A DNA stretch of 64,000 nucleotides from Clostridium carboxidivorans P7 (GTDB lineage Bacteria > Bacillota > Clostridia > Clostridiales > Clostridiaceae): the NCBI RefSeq assembly GCF_001038625.1, contig NZ_CP011803.1:62001-126000 (forward strand), written 5' to 3'. Of the stretch, positions 24,899 through 34,322 are shown piece by piece. Both the position numbers and the translations under genes were made by a program. Position 1 is the first letter of the stretch. Every line of letters begins with the position of its first letter. Below the pieces are notes generated by a model, which saw nothing but the letters and a program-made list of their open reading frames with translations, was not told the origin of the DNA and made no database searches.

Positions 24899-26170
24899 AT
24901 GGATGAATATATAGTTGGAATAGATATTGGGTCATCGAAAGTTCGTGCTGCTGCAGGAAAAGTTGATAGGTACGGCAAAGTACAAATTATGGGAGTTGCA
25001 TCGGCAAAATGTAATGGAGTAAAAAAAGGAATTGTTGTTGATATAGATAATACTTCTGAAGCTGTAAAGGAGTGTATTGCAGCTTTGGAAAGAATGGTAG
25101 ATATAAAAATTAAAGAAGCGTATATCTCTTTACCAGGGGGCATAAGTGAATTACTTTGGAATAAAGGTGTAGTAGCTGTATCTTCAGAAGATAGAGAAAT
25201 AAGAGAAGGCGATGTAAAAAGAGTTTTAAAAGCATCTAAAATTGTTACGATTCCATCCGATAAAGAAATTATAGGAGTTATACCTGAGCAGTATATAATT
25301 GATGGTTATGATAAGATAAAAGATCCTATAGGTATGAGTGGGTTAAGATTAGAAGTAGATGCACAGATAATTTTAGCTCAGACCACTGTTGTTAATAATC
25401 TTTTTAAAAGTGTAATTAAGGCTGAAGTGAAAGTTTTGGGAGTAGTATTTCAACCTTTAGCTATATCACAAGCTGTACTTAAAGATGATGAAATTCAAAG
25501 AGGTGTAGCAGTGATAGATGTGGGGGCTGAATGTACAAATATTTATGTTTACGAAGGAGGAAATTTAGCCAGTATTCAAACAGCAGCCTTAGGTGGAAGT
25601 ATTATAACCAATGATATTTCTGTATGCTTAAAAATACCTTTTTCTGAAGCTGAAAATCTAAAGAAAAAGCATGTTAGCTTAGGTGAAGATAACGCCAATT
25701 ATAACATAAAAATAGAAGTTAATGCTGATTACAATAATAAAATTAAAGTAGATAATTATATGCTAAAGCAAATAGTTGAAGCTAGAGTAGAAGAACTACT
25801 GTATATAATAGATGAAAAACTAAAAAGTAGTGAGTATTATGAAAAAGTATCAGGTATAGTTATAGTTGGAGGAGGTTTAGGACTAATTAAGGGTATTGAG
25901 GATTTTAGCAAGAATATAATTAAGAAACCAGTTAGAATAGGAACTCCAGGCACTGTTGGTGCATCTAGTCCTTTATACGCATGTACAGTTGGTATAGTTA
26001 ATGATGTTTCTTATGCTGTAAAGGGTAATAAACTTTCGGCTGATGTTGAAAAGCAACCAGAAAAGAAATATAAAGAGTATACTAAAAGTAAAGACAAAAA
26101 AGAAAATAGAAACGAAAACAAAAATGGAATTATGTTAAAAATAAAAGAATTTTTTACGGATTTTTTCTAA
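24899..26170 (+). CDS. ftsA: Cell division protein FtsA
   Basis: The 423-residue actin-fold ATPase begins EYIVGIDIGSSKVRAAAGKV (phosphate 1 motif) and contains the FtsA SHS2 region, VIDVGAECTNIYVYEGG (phosphate 2) and IVGGGLGLIKG (adenosine site). A Lys/Glu-rich linker leads to a C-terminal amphipathic tail (LKIKEFFTDFF) that should anchor it to the membrane. It tethers FtsZ, encoded 15 bp downstream. The frame extends to 24866, but AAGGGGGGA at 24880-24888 fits ATG 24899. Confidence 0.93.
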   Translation: MDEYIVGIDIGSSKVRAAAGKVDRYGKVQIMGVASAKCNGVKKGIVVDIDNTSEAVKECIAALERMVDIKIKEAYISLPGGISELLWNKGVVAVSSEDREIREGDVKRVLKASKIVTIPSDKEIIGVIPEQYIIDGYDKIKDPIGMSGLRLEVDAQIILAQTTVVNNLFKSVIKAEVKVLGVVFQPLAISQAVLKDDEIQRGVAVIDVGAECTNIYVYEGGNLASIQTAALGGSIITNDISVCLKIPFSEAENLKKKHVSLGEDNANYNIKIEVNADYNNKIKVDNYMLKQIVEARVEELLYIIDEKLKSSEYYEKVSGIVIVGGGLGLIKGIEDFSKNIIKKPVRIGTPGTVGASSPLYACTVGIVNDVSYAVKGNKLSADVEKQPEKKYKEYTKSKDKKENRNENKNGIMLKIKEFFTDFF

Positions 26171-26185
26171 TAAGGAGGTAGTATT

Positions 26186-27316
26186 GTGCTAGACTTTGAT
26201 GTTGATGTTCAACAATTTGCTCAAATAAAGGTAATAGGCTGCGGTGGCGGAGGAAACAATGCTGTCAACAGAATGATAAGGGAAGGCCTTAAAAATGTTG
26301 AATTTATAGCTATAAACACAGATAAACAGGCTTTAATGTTATCACAAGCATCACAAAAAATACAAATAGGAGATAAACTTACCAAAGGATTAGGAGCAGG
26401 TGCTAATCCTGAAATTGGTCAAAAAGCTGCTGAAGAGAGTAAGGATGAAATATCCCAGGCCATAAAAGGAGCTGATATGGTTTTTATAACAGCAGGTATG
26501 GGAGGAGGAACAGGTACTGGAGCAGCACCTGTTATCGCTGAAATAGCTAAATCTATGGGAATACTTACAGTAGGTGTAGTTACAAAGCCCTTTCCATTTG
26601 AAGGTAGAAAGAGAATGCTTCATGCAGAATTAGGAATAAAAGATTTAAAGGAAAGAGTGGATACACTAGTTACTATACCAAATGAAAGATTATTGAGTAT
26701 TGTAGATAAAAAGACCACTTTAATGGAATCCTTTAAATTTGCAGATGATGTTTTAAGACAAGGTGTTCAGGGTATATCAGATCTTATTACTATACCTGGA
26801 CTTGTTAATCTAGATTTTGCAGATGTTAGAACTATTATGATAGATAAAGGACTTGCTCATATGGGAGTAGGTAAAGGAACTGGAGATAATAGAGCTCAAG
26901 AAGCTGCTAAACAGGCTATATCAAGTCCATTACTTGAAACTTCAATAGTGGGAGCTACAGGAGTTTTATTAAATATAACAGGCGGACCAGATTTAGGACT
27001 TTTAGAAATAAATGAAGCAGCAGAAATAGTTCAAGAAGCAGCAGATCCAGATGCAAATATTATATTTGGTGCAGTAATAGATGAAAACATAAAGGATGAA
27101 ATAAGAATTACTGTAATTGCTACAGGTTTTGAATCAGAAGATATAAAGGGCAAACCAGAAGTTAGTCCAAAAGCTAACATAGAACAGCCTAAACATAATA
27201 ATAATGTAAATGATTTTGATGGTAAAGATGAAGCTGCTACGTCTAAAGTAGAATATAAAAATTATGACGAAAGTAATCTTGAAATTCCAGCTTTTTTAAG
27301 AAGACAAAAAAGGTAA
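26186..27316 (+). CDS. ftsZ: Cell division GTPase FtsZ
   Basis: The 376-residue tubulin homologue forms the division ring and, in sporulation, the polar septum. It has the GTP-binding [10 protein letters not shown], the tubulin signature [10 protein letters not shown] near residue 105 and NLDFADV for catalysis. A variable linker and the conserved C-terminal peptide ([10 protein letters not shown]) that binds FtsA and SepF complete it. The start is GTG after AAGGAGGTAG. It is followed by a strong terminator and then the spoIIGA-sigE-sigG cluster. Confidence 0.98.
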   Translation: MLDFDVDVQQFAQIKVIGCGGGGNNAVNRMIREGLKNVEFIAINTDKQALMLSQASQKIQIGDKLTKGLGAGANPEIGQKAAEESKDEISQAIKGADMVFITAGMGGGTGTGAAPVIAEIAKSMGILTVGVVTKPFPFEGRKRMLHAELGIKDLKERVDTLVTIPNERLLSIVDKKTTLMESFKFADDVLRQGVQGISDLITIPGLVNLDFADVRTIMIDKGLAHMGVGKGTGDNRAQEAAKQAISSPLLETSIVGATGVLLNITGGPDLGLLEINEAAEIVQEAADPDANIIFGAVIDENIKDEIRITVIATGFESEDIKGKPEVSPKANIEQPKHNNNVNDFDGKDEAATSKVEYKNYDESNLEIPAFLRRQKR

Positions 27317-27330
27317 TAGTATGATGGAAT

Positions 27331-27372
27331 AAAAAACCATGTATAACGCATAATGGCTATACATGGTTTTTT
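27331..27372 (+). terminator. Terminator of ftsA-ftsZ
   Basis: AAAAACCATGTATA pairs with TATACATGGTTTTT; the stem is flanked by A- and T-runs. Confidence 0.9.
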
Positions 27373-27468
27373 ATTTTATTTTTTGAGAAATTAAGTTGAA
27401 GATTATTTTTATAAAACTGAATTTATTGAAATAATATGGAAAATAAAAATATTACTTTTTATTAAGAA

Positions 27469-27501
27469 GTGACAAAATTTTAGAAAAAATAGGTATATAA
27501 T
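27469..27501 (+). promoter_or_regulatory. spoIIGA promoter candidate, Spo0A-activated type
   Basis: GTGACA at 27469-27474 and TATAAT at 27496-27501 are 21 bp apart. The B. subtilis spoIIG promoter also has an abnormally long (22-bp) spacer and depends on Spo0A. TGACAAA at 27470-27476 matches the 0A box TGNCGAA in 6 of 7 positions and overlaps this -35, as known for spoIIG. The assignment rests on that parallel. Confidence 0.55.
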
Positions 27502-27545
27502 AAGAATATAAAAATGGTAATAAATGGATGGAGGTGAGGCAGTAT

Positions 27546-28346
27546 TTGATTGTATATTTAGACGTACTGATCTTGGAAAACTTAATAGTAAATTTATTTC
27601 TTTTGTATATAACGGCTCAATCATTGAGAGTAAGAGCAAAACTAATAAATATGATTTTCTCATCAGCTGTAGGAAGTATATATGTAATAACTTTACTTTA
27701 TCCTAAACTAAATATTTTTTCACAGTTTCCATTTAAAATTTTAGTGGCTGCAATTATGATATTAATAATTTTTAGAAGAATAAAATTTATATTTTTTATA
27801 AAAGCTTTAGGAATATTTATCTTATATTCTATGGTACTTGCTGGAGCATGTATTTTTATAGAATATAGCAATTGTAGTAACTATATTAGTTGTTTTTCAA
27901 TTATAAACTTTTCTTATAAGAAACTTATGATTTCAATCATGATAATATATATGCTTATTCATAGAACAATAATTTATATAAAGGATAGAAAAGATTTAAG
28001 ATGTTTAATATATGATATAGACATTGTGATGAAAAATTCAGAAAAGACTGTAGAAGCTTTTTTAGATACAGGTAATGAATTAAGAGAACCTGCTACAAAT
28101 TTGCCTGTAATAATAGTGGAAAAGTCAGTTTTTCAAGATATGGATTTAAATACTTATGATAAATTTTATATTCCTTATAGGGTTGTTAATGGTGCAAATG
28201 GTAATTTGCAAGGATTTAGACCTGAATATATAAAAATACATGGTTCAAAGGAAGAATTAGTAAGAGAAGTTATAGTAGCTTTTTGTGAAGAAAAATTAAG
28301 TGATTTTAATGAATACCATGCGCTTTTATCTAGAGGAGTTATGTAA
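27546..28346 (+). CDS. spoIIGA: Sigma-E processing peptidase SpoIIGA
   Basis: The 266-residue protein has five or so N-terminal membrane segments (to about residue 145) and a C-terminal aspartic-protease domain with the catalytic DTGN motif (AFLDTGNELREP). It cleaves the pro-sequence of sigma-E, encoded next, after a septal signal from the forespore. The longest frame begins with ATG 27528, but GGAGGTGAGG at 27530-27539 lies inside it. TTG 27546 is correctly spaced and lines up with the family start (IVYLDV against IYLDV in B. subtilis). Confidence 0.92.
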   Translation: MIVYLDVLILENLIVNLFLLYITAQSLRVRAKLINMIFSSAVGSIYVITLLYPKLNIFSQFPFKILVAAIMILIIFRRIKFIFFIKALGIFILYSMVLAGACIFIEYSNCSNYISCFSIINFSYKKLMISIMIIYMLIHRTIIYIKDRKDLRCLIYDIDIVMKNSEKTVEAFLDTGNELREPATNLPVIIVEKSVFQDMDLNTYDKFYIPYRVVNGANGNLQGFRPEYIKIHGSKEELVREVIVAFCEEKLSDFNEYHALLSRGVM

Positions 28347-28413
28347 TGGTATCAAGTAATACATAGCTATCATAGATGAAGGACAACCATATTAATTATT
28401 TGGAGGATGAGTT

Positions 28414-29121
28414 ATGATAAAACTAAAAATATTGCTGAATAGAATTTTAATTAAAATAAAGTTTTTGGCTGGGAAAATTTATTATATAGGTGGAAGTGAT
28501 GTGCTGCCTCCTCCACTTAGTAAAAAAGAAGAAGATGATTTGGTATCTAAGCTTGATGGAGGAGAAGAGAAGGTTAGATCAACTTTAATAGAACGTAATT
28601 TAAGACTTGTGGTTTATATAGCAAGAAAATTTGAAAATACAGGGGTAAATGTAGAAGATTTAGTTTCAGTAGGAACTATAGGACTTATTAAGGCTGTTAA
28701 TACTTTTGATCCAAGTAAAAAAATAAAATTGGCTACATATGCTTCGAGATGTATTGAAAACGAAATACTCATGTATTTAAGAAGAAATAGTAAAGTAAAA
28801 GCTGAAATATCCTTTTATGAGCCTTTAAACATAGATTGGGATGGAAATGAATTACTCTTATCTGATATATTAGGTACAGATAATGATGTGGTTTACAATT
28901 TGATAGAGGATGAAGTAGACAAACAATTACTTATGGTAGCCATGAAAAAACTTAATGATAGGGAAAAGGAAATAGTTAATTTAAGATTTGGTCTAAATGG
29001 ACAAGGCGAGAAAACTCAAAAGGAAGTAGCTGATATGCTTGGTATATCACAATCTTATATTTCAAGATTGGAAAAAAGAATAATAAAGAGGCTAAAAAAA
29101 GAAATAAATAAAATGTTGTAA
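28414..29121 (+). CDS. sigE: RNA polymerase sporulation sigma factor SigE (pro-sigma-E)
   Basis: The 235-residue sigma-70 factor has an amphipathic basic pro-sequence (about 26 residues, then [18 protein letters not shown], as in B. subtilis). Region 2 ([37 protein letters not shown] in outline) and region 4 ([23 protein letters not shown]) follow. It drives early mother-cell gene expression. The ATG follows TTTGGAGGATGAG. It is activated by SpoIIGA, encoded 67 bp upstream. Confidence 0.97.
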   Translation: MIKLKILLNRILIKIKFLAGKIYYIGGSDVLPPPLSKKEEDDLVSKLDGGEEKVRSTLIERNLRLVVYIARKFENTGVNVEDLVSVGTIGLIKAVNTFDPSKKIKLATYASRCIENEILMYLRRNSKVKAEISFYEPLNIDWDGNELLLSDILGTDNDVVYNLIEDEVDKQLLMVAMKKLNDREKEIVNLRFGLNGQGEKTQKEVADMLGISQSYISRLEKRIIKRLKKEINKML

Positions 29122-29132
29122 GGTTGTCTTTA

Positions 29133-29162
29133 GTATAAAATTTCGCTCCTTAGGAAACAATT
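29133..29162 (+). promoter_or_regulatory. sigG promoter candidate (sigma-F/sigma-G class)
   Basis: GTATA at 29133-29137, a 15-base spacer and GGAAACAATT at 29153-29162 match the forespore consensus GYATA-N15/16-GGNNANNHT. In B. subtilis sigG is read by sigma-F and then by sigma-G itself, so this fits the expected timing. Confidence 0.6.
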
Positions 29163-29197
29163 AAAATGCGATATATTCTGAAGGGGCTGATAACTTT

Positions 29198-29971
29198 ATG
29201 ATAATTAATAAAGTTGAAATTTGTGGTGTAAACACAGCAAAACTACCAGTTTTAAAAGAAAAAGAGATGAAAGAATTATTACTAAGTATGAGAAATGGAG
29301 ATGTAAGCTGTAGGGAAAAATTTATAAAAAGCAATTTAAGATTAGTACTAAGTGTGATTCAAAGATTCAATAACAGGGGAGAAAATGTAGACGATTTATT
29401 TCAAGTAGGATGTATAGGGCTAATCAAATCAATTGATAATTTTGACTTGAGCCAAAATGTAAAATTCTCTACATATGCTGTACCAATGATTATTGGTGAA
29501 ATAAGGAGATATTTAAGAGATAACAATTCTATAAGAGTAAGTAGATCACTTAGGGATATTGCTTATAGAGCATTGCAGGTTAGGGATAGACTTATAAGTG
29601 AAAATAATAAAGAACCTACAGTATCACAAATAGCAAAAGAATTAAAAGTTCCTAGAGAGGAAGTGGTATTTGCTTTAGATGCTATACAAGATCCAGTATC
29701 ACTATTTGAGCCAATTTATCATGATGGAGGCGATGCAATTTATGTAATGGATCAAATAAGTGATAACAAAAATATGGATGATAGTTGGCTTGAAAATATA
29801 GCCATAAAGGAAGCTATGAAAAAATTAAATGACAGAGAAAAACTCATACTTAATTTAAGATTCTTTGATGGAAGAACTCAAATGGAAGTGGCAGATGAAA
29901 TAGGTATATCTCAAGCGCAGGTATCTAGGCTTGAAAAAACTGCTTTAAGACATATGAGAAAATATGTTTAA
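29198..29971 (+). CDS. sigG: RNA polymerase sporulation sigma factor SigG
   Basis: The 257-residue sigma-70 factor has no pro-sequence. It starts with the conserved NKVEICGVNTAKLPVL segment used in anti-sigma control (SpoIIAB/CsfB), then region 2 (NLRLVLSVIQRFNNRGEN), region 3 (SRSLRDIAYRALQVRD) and region 4 (TQMEVADEIGISQAQVSRLEKTALRHM). It directs late forespore transcription. It lies directly after sigE, as in other spore formers. The ATG follows AAGGGGCTGAT. Confidence 0.97.
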   Translation: MIINKVEICGVNTAKLPVLKEKEMKELLLSMRNGDVSCREKFIKSNLRLVLSVIQRFNNRGENVDDLFQVGCIGLIKSIDNFDLSQNVKFSTYAVPMIIGEIRRYLRDNNSIRVSRSLRDIAYRALQVRDRLISENNKEPTVSQIAKELKVPREEVVFALDAIQDPVSLFEPIYHDGGDAIYVMDQISDNKNMDDSWLENIAIKEAMKKLNDREKLILNLRFFDGRTQMEVADEIGISQAQVSRLEKTALRHMRKYV

Positions 29972-30010
29972 ACATTAGTAATTATATTGTTTATAGATAA
30001 GTTGTATAGA

Positions 30011-30053
30011 ATGCTGAAAATATAAGATTATTTAATATTTTCAGCATTTTTTG
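30011..30053 (+). terminator. Terminator of the spoIIGA-sigE-sigG cluster
   Basis: ATGCTGAAAATAT pairs with ATATTTTCAGCAT (13 bp), followed by a T-run. Confidence 0.9.
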
Positions 30054-30118
30054 TTGTGGTAATTAATAATTAATATAACTCATATATTAATAAAAAGAGA
30101 TAAAATGAGGTGATAAAA

Positions 30119-30382
30119 GTGGAAGATGAAAAAGGATTATACTCTATAAGCAATTTAAGATCCATGGAAATTATAGAGATAAATACTGGAGCAAAATTAG
30201 GTTTTATAAAAGATTTAAAAGTAGATTGTGATGAATCTAAAGTTATATCAATTATTTTGCCTTCTGGAAAAATGTCTTGGTTTGGTAAAAGTGATGATAT
30301 AGAAATTCCATGGGAAAATATTAAAAAGATAGGCATAGATGTGGTTTTGGTAGAAACTAATGATTTTGGTATAAAAGATTAA
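30119..30382 (+). CDS. YlmC/YmxH family PRC-barrel sporulation protein
   Basis: The 87-residue protein is a single PRC-barrel of the YlmC/YmxH family (SISNLRSMEIIEINTGAKLGFIKDLKVD, with a GKMSWFGKSDDIEIPWENIKKIG tail). The role is not established; the family is found in spore formers, often next to sigG as here. GAGGTGAT at 30107-30114 includes a GTG (30110) that would itself be the ribosome-binding site, so GTG 30119 is taken as the start. CATATATT at 30081-30088 resembles a sigma-E -10, but no good -35 precedes it. Confidence 0.82.
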   Translation: MEDEKGLYSISNLRSMEIIEINTGAKLGFIKDLKVDCDESKVISIILPSGKMSWFGKSDDIEIPWENIKKIGIDVVLVETNDFGIKD

Positions 30383-30476
30383 TAGTAGAAATTTATTAAA
30401 AAAAGTGTATAATGTATATATATTGAGTATTTTTAAAGCTAAGGTAAAAATTGATTTTAAAAGGACGTGAATAGAT

Positions 30477-30932
30477 GTGAAATGCCCTTACTGCGGCTAT
30501 GCGGAAAGTAAAGTTGTAGATTCTAGATCTACAGAGGACAATATGTCTATTAGAAGAAGAAGAGAATGTTTGAAGTGCAATAAAAGATATACTACATATG
30601 AAAAAGTTGAAAATGTACCTATACTAGTAATAAAGAAAAATATGAATAGAGAATATTTTGATAGAACTAAAATAATAAATGGTTTAATAAAAGCTTGTCA
30701 AAAAAGACCTGTGTCTAGACATCAGATAGAAAGCATAGCTGATGAAATTGAAAAGACAATAAACAATCAAATGCTGACAGAAGTACATTCTGAATATATT
30801 GGAGAAATGATAATGGAAAGCCTTAAAAATATAGATGAAGTTTCCTATGTTAGATTTGCATCTGTATATAGGCAGTTTAAAGATATAAATACCTTTATGG
30901 AAGAAATTAAAAATTTAATTAGTGATAAGTAG
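30477..30932 (+). CDS. nrdR: Transcriptional repressor NrdR
   Basis: The 151-residue protein has an N-terminal zinc ribbon (CPYCG and CLKC, 28 residues apart) and an ATP-cone domain (VIKKNMNREYFDRTKIINGLIKACQKRPVS). It senses ATP/dATP and represses ribonucleotide reductase genes. No nrd gene is in the window. The start is GTG after AAGGACGTGA; the usual MKCPYCG start supports it. Confidence 0.96.
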   Translation: MKCPYCGYAESKVVDSRSTEDNMSIRRRRECLKCNKRYTTYEKVENVPILVIKKNMNREYFDRTKIINGLIKACQKRPVSRHQIESIADEIEKTINNQMLTEVHSEYIGEMIMESLKNIDEVSYVRFASVYRQFKDINTFMEEIKNLISDK

Positions 30933-30962
30933 GTGGTATGCTGAATAAGTATACCACTTATT
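30932..30962 (+). terminator. Hairpin after nrdR
   Basis: AGGTGGTAT pairs with ATACCACTT (9 bp), followed by ATTTATTATT. A weak terminator candidate. Confidence 0.5.
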
Positions 30963-31094
30963 TATTATTAAATTTAAATTATTTTTATTAAAAGCATGCT
31001 GTGTTAAATTTAGGTTAAAACAACTAAATTTTTCTGTGTCTACAAAACAAACAATGTTAAAATGTAATTAACAGTTAGTTAATGGAGGAGTAAA

Positions 31095-31802
31095 ATGGAA
31101 GAATTAAGAATTGAGAATTATAAATTTATAAAAGAGTCTTTAGAAGGAGCAGATATGATTTTTTCTACTGCAGAAGGTGGGTTAGATTTTAATAAAAATT
31201 CGTCTAATGGAAAAGAAAGTTTGCAAAATATAAAAAAATGGTTTGGAGTAAATGAAGTTGGATTTTTAAATCAAATACATAGTGATAAAATTATTGAGTA
31301 CAAAAATGAAACAGAAGAAGGGGATGCTTTAATTACAGACAAAAAAAATACAGCAATAGGTGTATTTACTGCCGATTGTGTTCCAGTTCTTTTATATGAT
31401 AAAAATAAAAAGGTAATAGCAGCAGTGCATAGTGGGTGGAAAGGAACCTTTGATTGTATAGTGTTAAAAACAATTGAAAAAATGGAACAACAATATGAAA
31501 CTAAATGTGAGGATTTAATAGCTTATATAGGACCACATATACATGAATGTTGTTATGAAGTAGGATTTGATCTTATAGACAAATTTAAGGGTTTAGAAAC
31601 ATATAAAGATGTGAATATATGCAGTGGAAGGTATTTAAGTTTGAAAAAATGCATACTACATCAGCTAAATTTAAAGAATATAAATAAGAGTAATATAAAA
31701 GATTTAGATATATGTACCTTCTGCAGTAAAGAATATAAAACTCATTCTTATAGAAGAGACAAAAATCAAGGAAGGTTATTTTCATTTATTTATTTAAAAT
31801 AG
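31095..31802 (+). CDS. pgeF: Peptidoglycan editing factor PgeF / YlmD (laccase-domain, DUF152)
   Basis: The 235-residue protein of the YfiH/YlmD family has the metal-site motifs FTADCVPVLLYD and AAVHSGWKG, and IGPHIHECCYEVG. In E. coli PgeF (YfiH) corrects misincorporated L-Ser in peptidoglycan precursors; other family members act on purine nucleosides. B. subtilis ylmD also follows ylmC near sigE/sigG. The ATG follows ATGGAGGAG. phoP begins 27 bp after the stop, so readthrough into the two-component pair is possible. Confidence 0.88.
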   Translation: MEELRIENYKFIKESLEGADMIFSTAEGGLDFNKNSSNGKESLQNIKKWFGVNEVGFLNQIHSDKIIEYKNETEEGDALITDKKNTAIGVFTADCVPVLLYDKNKKVIAAVHSGWKGTFDCIVLKTIEKMEQQYETKCEDLIAYIGPHIHECCYEVGFDLIDKFKGLETYKDVNICSGRYLSLKKCILHQLNLKNINKSNIKDLDICTFCSKEYKTHSYRRDKNQGRLFSFIYLK

Positions 31803-31829
31803 TTTTTAATGGAGTGGGAGGGAAAATTA

Positions 31830-32525
31830 GTGTCAGAAGAAAAAATACTTATTGTAGACGACGAAGAACACATAACAGAATTGATAAAATTCAATTTGGA
31901 GAATAGCGGATATAAGACTATTTGTGCAGATAATGGTTTAGATGCAATAAAGAAAGCTAAAAGAGATACTCCAAATCTCATATTATTAGATATTATGCTG
32001 CCTGGAATGGATGGATATGATGTATGTAAGGAAATTAGAAAAGATAATTCCATATCCTCAACTCCTATAATAATGATAACTGCTAAGGGAGAAGAATTTG
32101 ATAAAGTACTAGGTTTAGAGTTAGGAGCAGATGATTACATTACTAAGCCTTTTTCTATAAGAGAATTATTAGCTAGGGTAAAAGCAATTCTTAGAAGAAC
32201 TACAGCTAAATCTATAGATAAAAACTTTGGTTTTGGAAAAATTAACATAAATTTTGAAAAACATGAAATTTTAAAAGATGGCGTTAAATTAGATCTTACT
32301 TTAAAGGAATTTGAAGTATTGGAACTCTTAATAAAAAATAGAGGAAGAGTCATGACGAGAGATTTTTTATTGGATAAAGTGTGGGGATATGAATATATAG
32401 GTGAAACAAGAACTGTGGATGTTCATATAAGACACTTAAGACAAAAAATAGAGGAGGATGATAAAAATCCAAAATATATAGAAACTATTCGTGGAATAGG
32501 ATACAGGTTCAATTCAGAAGAGTAG
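31830..32525 (+). CDS. phoP: Response regulator, PhoP/PhoB family
   Basis: The 231-residue OmpR-type regulator has an N-terminal receiver (KILIVDDEEH, phospho-acceptor about D54 in LLDIMLPG, TAKG, KPFS) and a C-terminal winged helix (TLKEFEVLELLIKNRGRVMTRDFLLDKVWG, RTVDVHIRHLRQKIE). Its neighbours (phoR downstream, then pst and pit genes) identify it as the phosphate-starvation regulator. The frame extends to ATG 31809, but GGGAGGG at 31816-31822 is the ribosome-binding site for GTG 31830. Confidence 0.92.
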   Translation: MSEEKILIVDDEEHITELIKFNLENSGYKTICADNGLDAIKKAKRDTPNLILLDIMLPGMDGYDVCKEIRKDNSISSTPIIMITAKGEEFDKVLGLELGADDYITKPFSIRELLARVKAILRRTTAKSIDKNFGFGKININFEKHEILKDGVKLDLTLKEFEVLELLIKNRGRVMTRDFLLDKVWGYEYIGETRTVDVHIRHLRQKIEEDDKNPKYIETIRGIGYRFNSEE

Positions 32526-32537
32526 TTGGTGATTAAA

Positions 32538-34238
32538 ATGAAAAAAAAATTAATGATAACAATGCTCATTACATTGCTTCTTACATTTTCCATAGTTACT
32601 ACCTTATTTGTAATTATTGAAAATTATCAATATATGCAAAACACAAAGGAAAATTTGAGAATAAATAATCAAATTGTAGTAAATGTGTTAAAGACAGAAG
32701 GCCTTAATAATAAAAATTTTTCTTTCAAGAATAATTTTAAAAATGATGTTATTAGAGAAACATTAATAGATAAAAAAGGAAAAGTTTTAAGTGATACTAT
32801 AGCAGATGCCGAAACAATGGATAATCATAATGAGAGAAAAGAAGTTAAGGATGCAAGAAAATATGGCACGGGGTATAGTACACGATATAGTGCTACCTTA
32901 GGAAAGAAGACTTTATATTTTGCTACAGCTGTTGATAATGGTTATGTGATAAGAAGTGCTATAGCCATGCAAATTATTAAAGGAATAGAAATGAGCTATC
33001 TGAAGTATTATATAATTGCTATGATGTTTTCAATTATGGTTTCTATAATATTTGCATCAAAGCTTTCTCATACCATAGTAAAACCCATTAAAGAATTAGA
33101 ATTTACTACTTCAAGTATTGCTTCGGGAAAATTGGATAAAAGGGTAAAGATTAGTTCTAAAGATGAAATAGGTCAATTAGGTATAACCTTTAATAATATG
33201 GCAGATAAACTAAATAGTACCCTGAATGATGTTTTAGATAAACAAAATAAATTGGAAGCAATATTAAAGAGTATGGACAGTGGAGTTATAGCTGTAGATG
33301 TAAACTACAAAATTATTATGATAAATCCTTATGCAAAAAAAATATTTGGTATAAATGGAGACATTATAGGTGAAAATCTTATGGATAATATAAGAGATTT
33401 TGAGTTTGAAGATGTATTTAAAAATACTGATGAAGACTATGTAGAAATAAAGATATTGTGGCCTAAGGAAAGAAATTTAAGAATAAGAACTGCTGATATA
33501 ATTAATGTTAGAGAAAAAATTGGTACAGTTGCTGTAGTACAGGATATAACTGATATAAAAAGATTGGAAAATATGAGGACTCAATTTGTAGCCAATGTTT
33601 CTCATGAGCTTAAAACACCATTAACGTCAATAAAGGGATTTGCAGAAACTTTGAGATATGTAGATGATTTTAAAAACAAAGAAAAGTTTTTAAATATTAT
33701 AAATGATGAAGCTGATAGATTAACAAGATTGATCAATGATACCCTGACACTTTCGCATATTGAAAGTAGTATAGAGAATAAGGAAGAAGAGATAGATGTA
33801 AACTTTATTATAAAAGATGTATGTTGTTTAGTTAAAAATTCAGCTGAAAAGAAGAATATTAAGGTTCTTACAATAGGAGATAAGGTTCCTAATTTAAAAG
33901 GAGACAATGATAGATTTAAACAAATGCTTATAAATCTAGTGGATAATGCAATAAAATATTCTGATAACAATGGAATTGTAAAAATAGGCACTAAGCTTGA
34001 AAATGATAATTGCATAATATGGGTTGAAGATAAAGGTGTTGGTATATCAAAAGAACATATAGATAGAATCTTTGAAAGGTTTTATAGGGTTGATAAAGCA
34101 AGATCAAGAGCTCAAGGTGGAACAGGATTAGGCCTTGCTATTGTAAAACATATAGTTATGGCTCTTAATGGAAATATTAGAGTTGAAAGTGAGATAGGAA
34201 AAGGAAGCAAATTTATTTTAGAAATACCTATTGTATGA
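32538..34238 (+). CDS. phoR: Sensor histidine kinase PhoR
   Basis: The 566-residue membrane kinase has two membrane segments (about 5-25 and 155-175) flanking a roughly 130-residue extracellular domain. HAMP, PAS (LEAILKSMDSGVIAVD), HisKA with His356 in VSHELKTPLTS, and HATPase with N, G1 (DKGVGI), F and G2 (GTGLGLAIVKH) boxes follow. It phosphorylates PhoP under phosphate limitation. ATG 32538 is preferred over TTG 32526 or GTG 32529 because TTGGTGATT lies just in front and the sequence MKKKLMI starts the first membrane segment. Confidence 0.93.
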   Translation: MKKKLMITMLITLLLTFSIVTTLFVIIENYQYMQNTKENLRINNQIVVNVLKTEGLNNKNFSFKNNFKNDVIRETLIDKKGKVLSDTIADAETMDNHNERKEVKDARKYGTGYSTRYSATLGKKTLYFATAVDNGYVIRSAIAMQIIKGIEMSYLKYYIIAMMFSIMVSIIFASKLSHTIVKPIKELEFTTSSIASGKLDKRVKISSKDEIGQLGITFNNMADKLNSTLNDVLDKQNKLEAILKSMDSGVIAVDVNYKIIMINPYAKKIFGINGDIIGENLMDNIRDFEFEDVFKNTDEDYVEIKILWPKERNLRIRTADIINVREKIGTVAVVQDITDIKRLENMRTQFVANVSHELKTPLTSIKGFAETLRYVDDFKNKEKFLNIINDEADRLTRLINDTLTLSHIESSIENKEEEIDVNFIIKDVCCLVKNSAEKKNIKVLTIGDKVPNLKGDNDRFKQMLINLVDNAIKYSDNNGIVKIGTKLENDNCIIWVEDKGVGISKEHIDRIFERFYRVDKARSRAQGGTGLGLAIVKHIVMALNGNIRVESEIGKGSKFILEIPIV

Positions 34239-34296
34239 TTTTTAGTATATTACTAGACCGATTGTTTATGCTTAGAATAAAAAATTTTAACGTTTA

Positions 34297-34322
34297 TGTT
34301 AGCAATGTTAAGAGTTTGTTAA
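34297..34322 (+). promoter_or_regulatory. PhoP-box-like direct repeats
   Basis: TGTTAA at 34306-34311 and TGTTAA at 34317-34322 are separated by exactly 5 bp. This is the reverse complement of the TTAACA-N5-TTAACA arrangement of B. subtilis Pho boxes. TGTTAG at 34297 and another TGTTAA at 34344-34349 lie nearby. The site is between phoR and pstS, but about 140 bp upstream of the likely pstS -10 and before the phoR terminator. Confidence 0.4.

Noticed and set aside
27524..27706. 60-residue + frame overlapping the start of spoIIGA
   Set aside because: Overlaps the spoIIGA membrane domain in another frame and uses an ATG located before the ribosome-binding site that serves spoIIGA.
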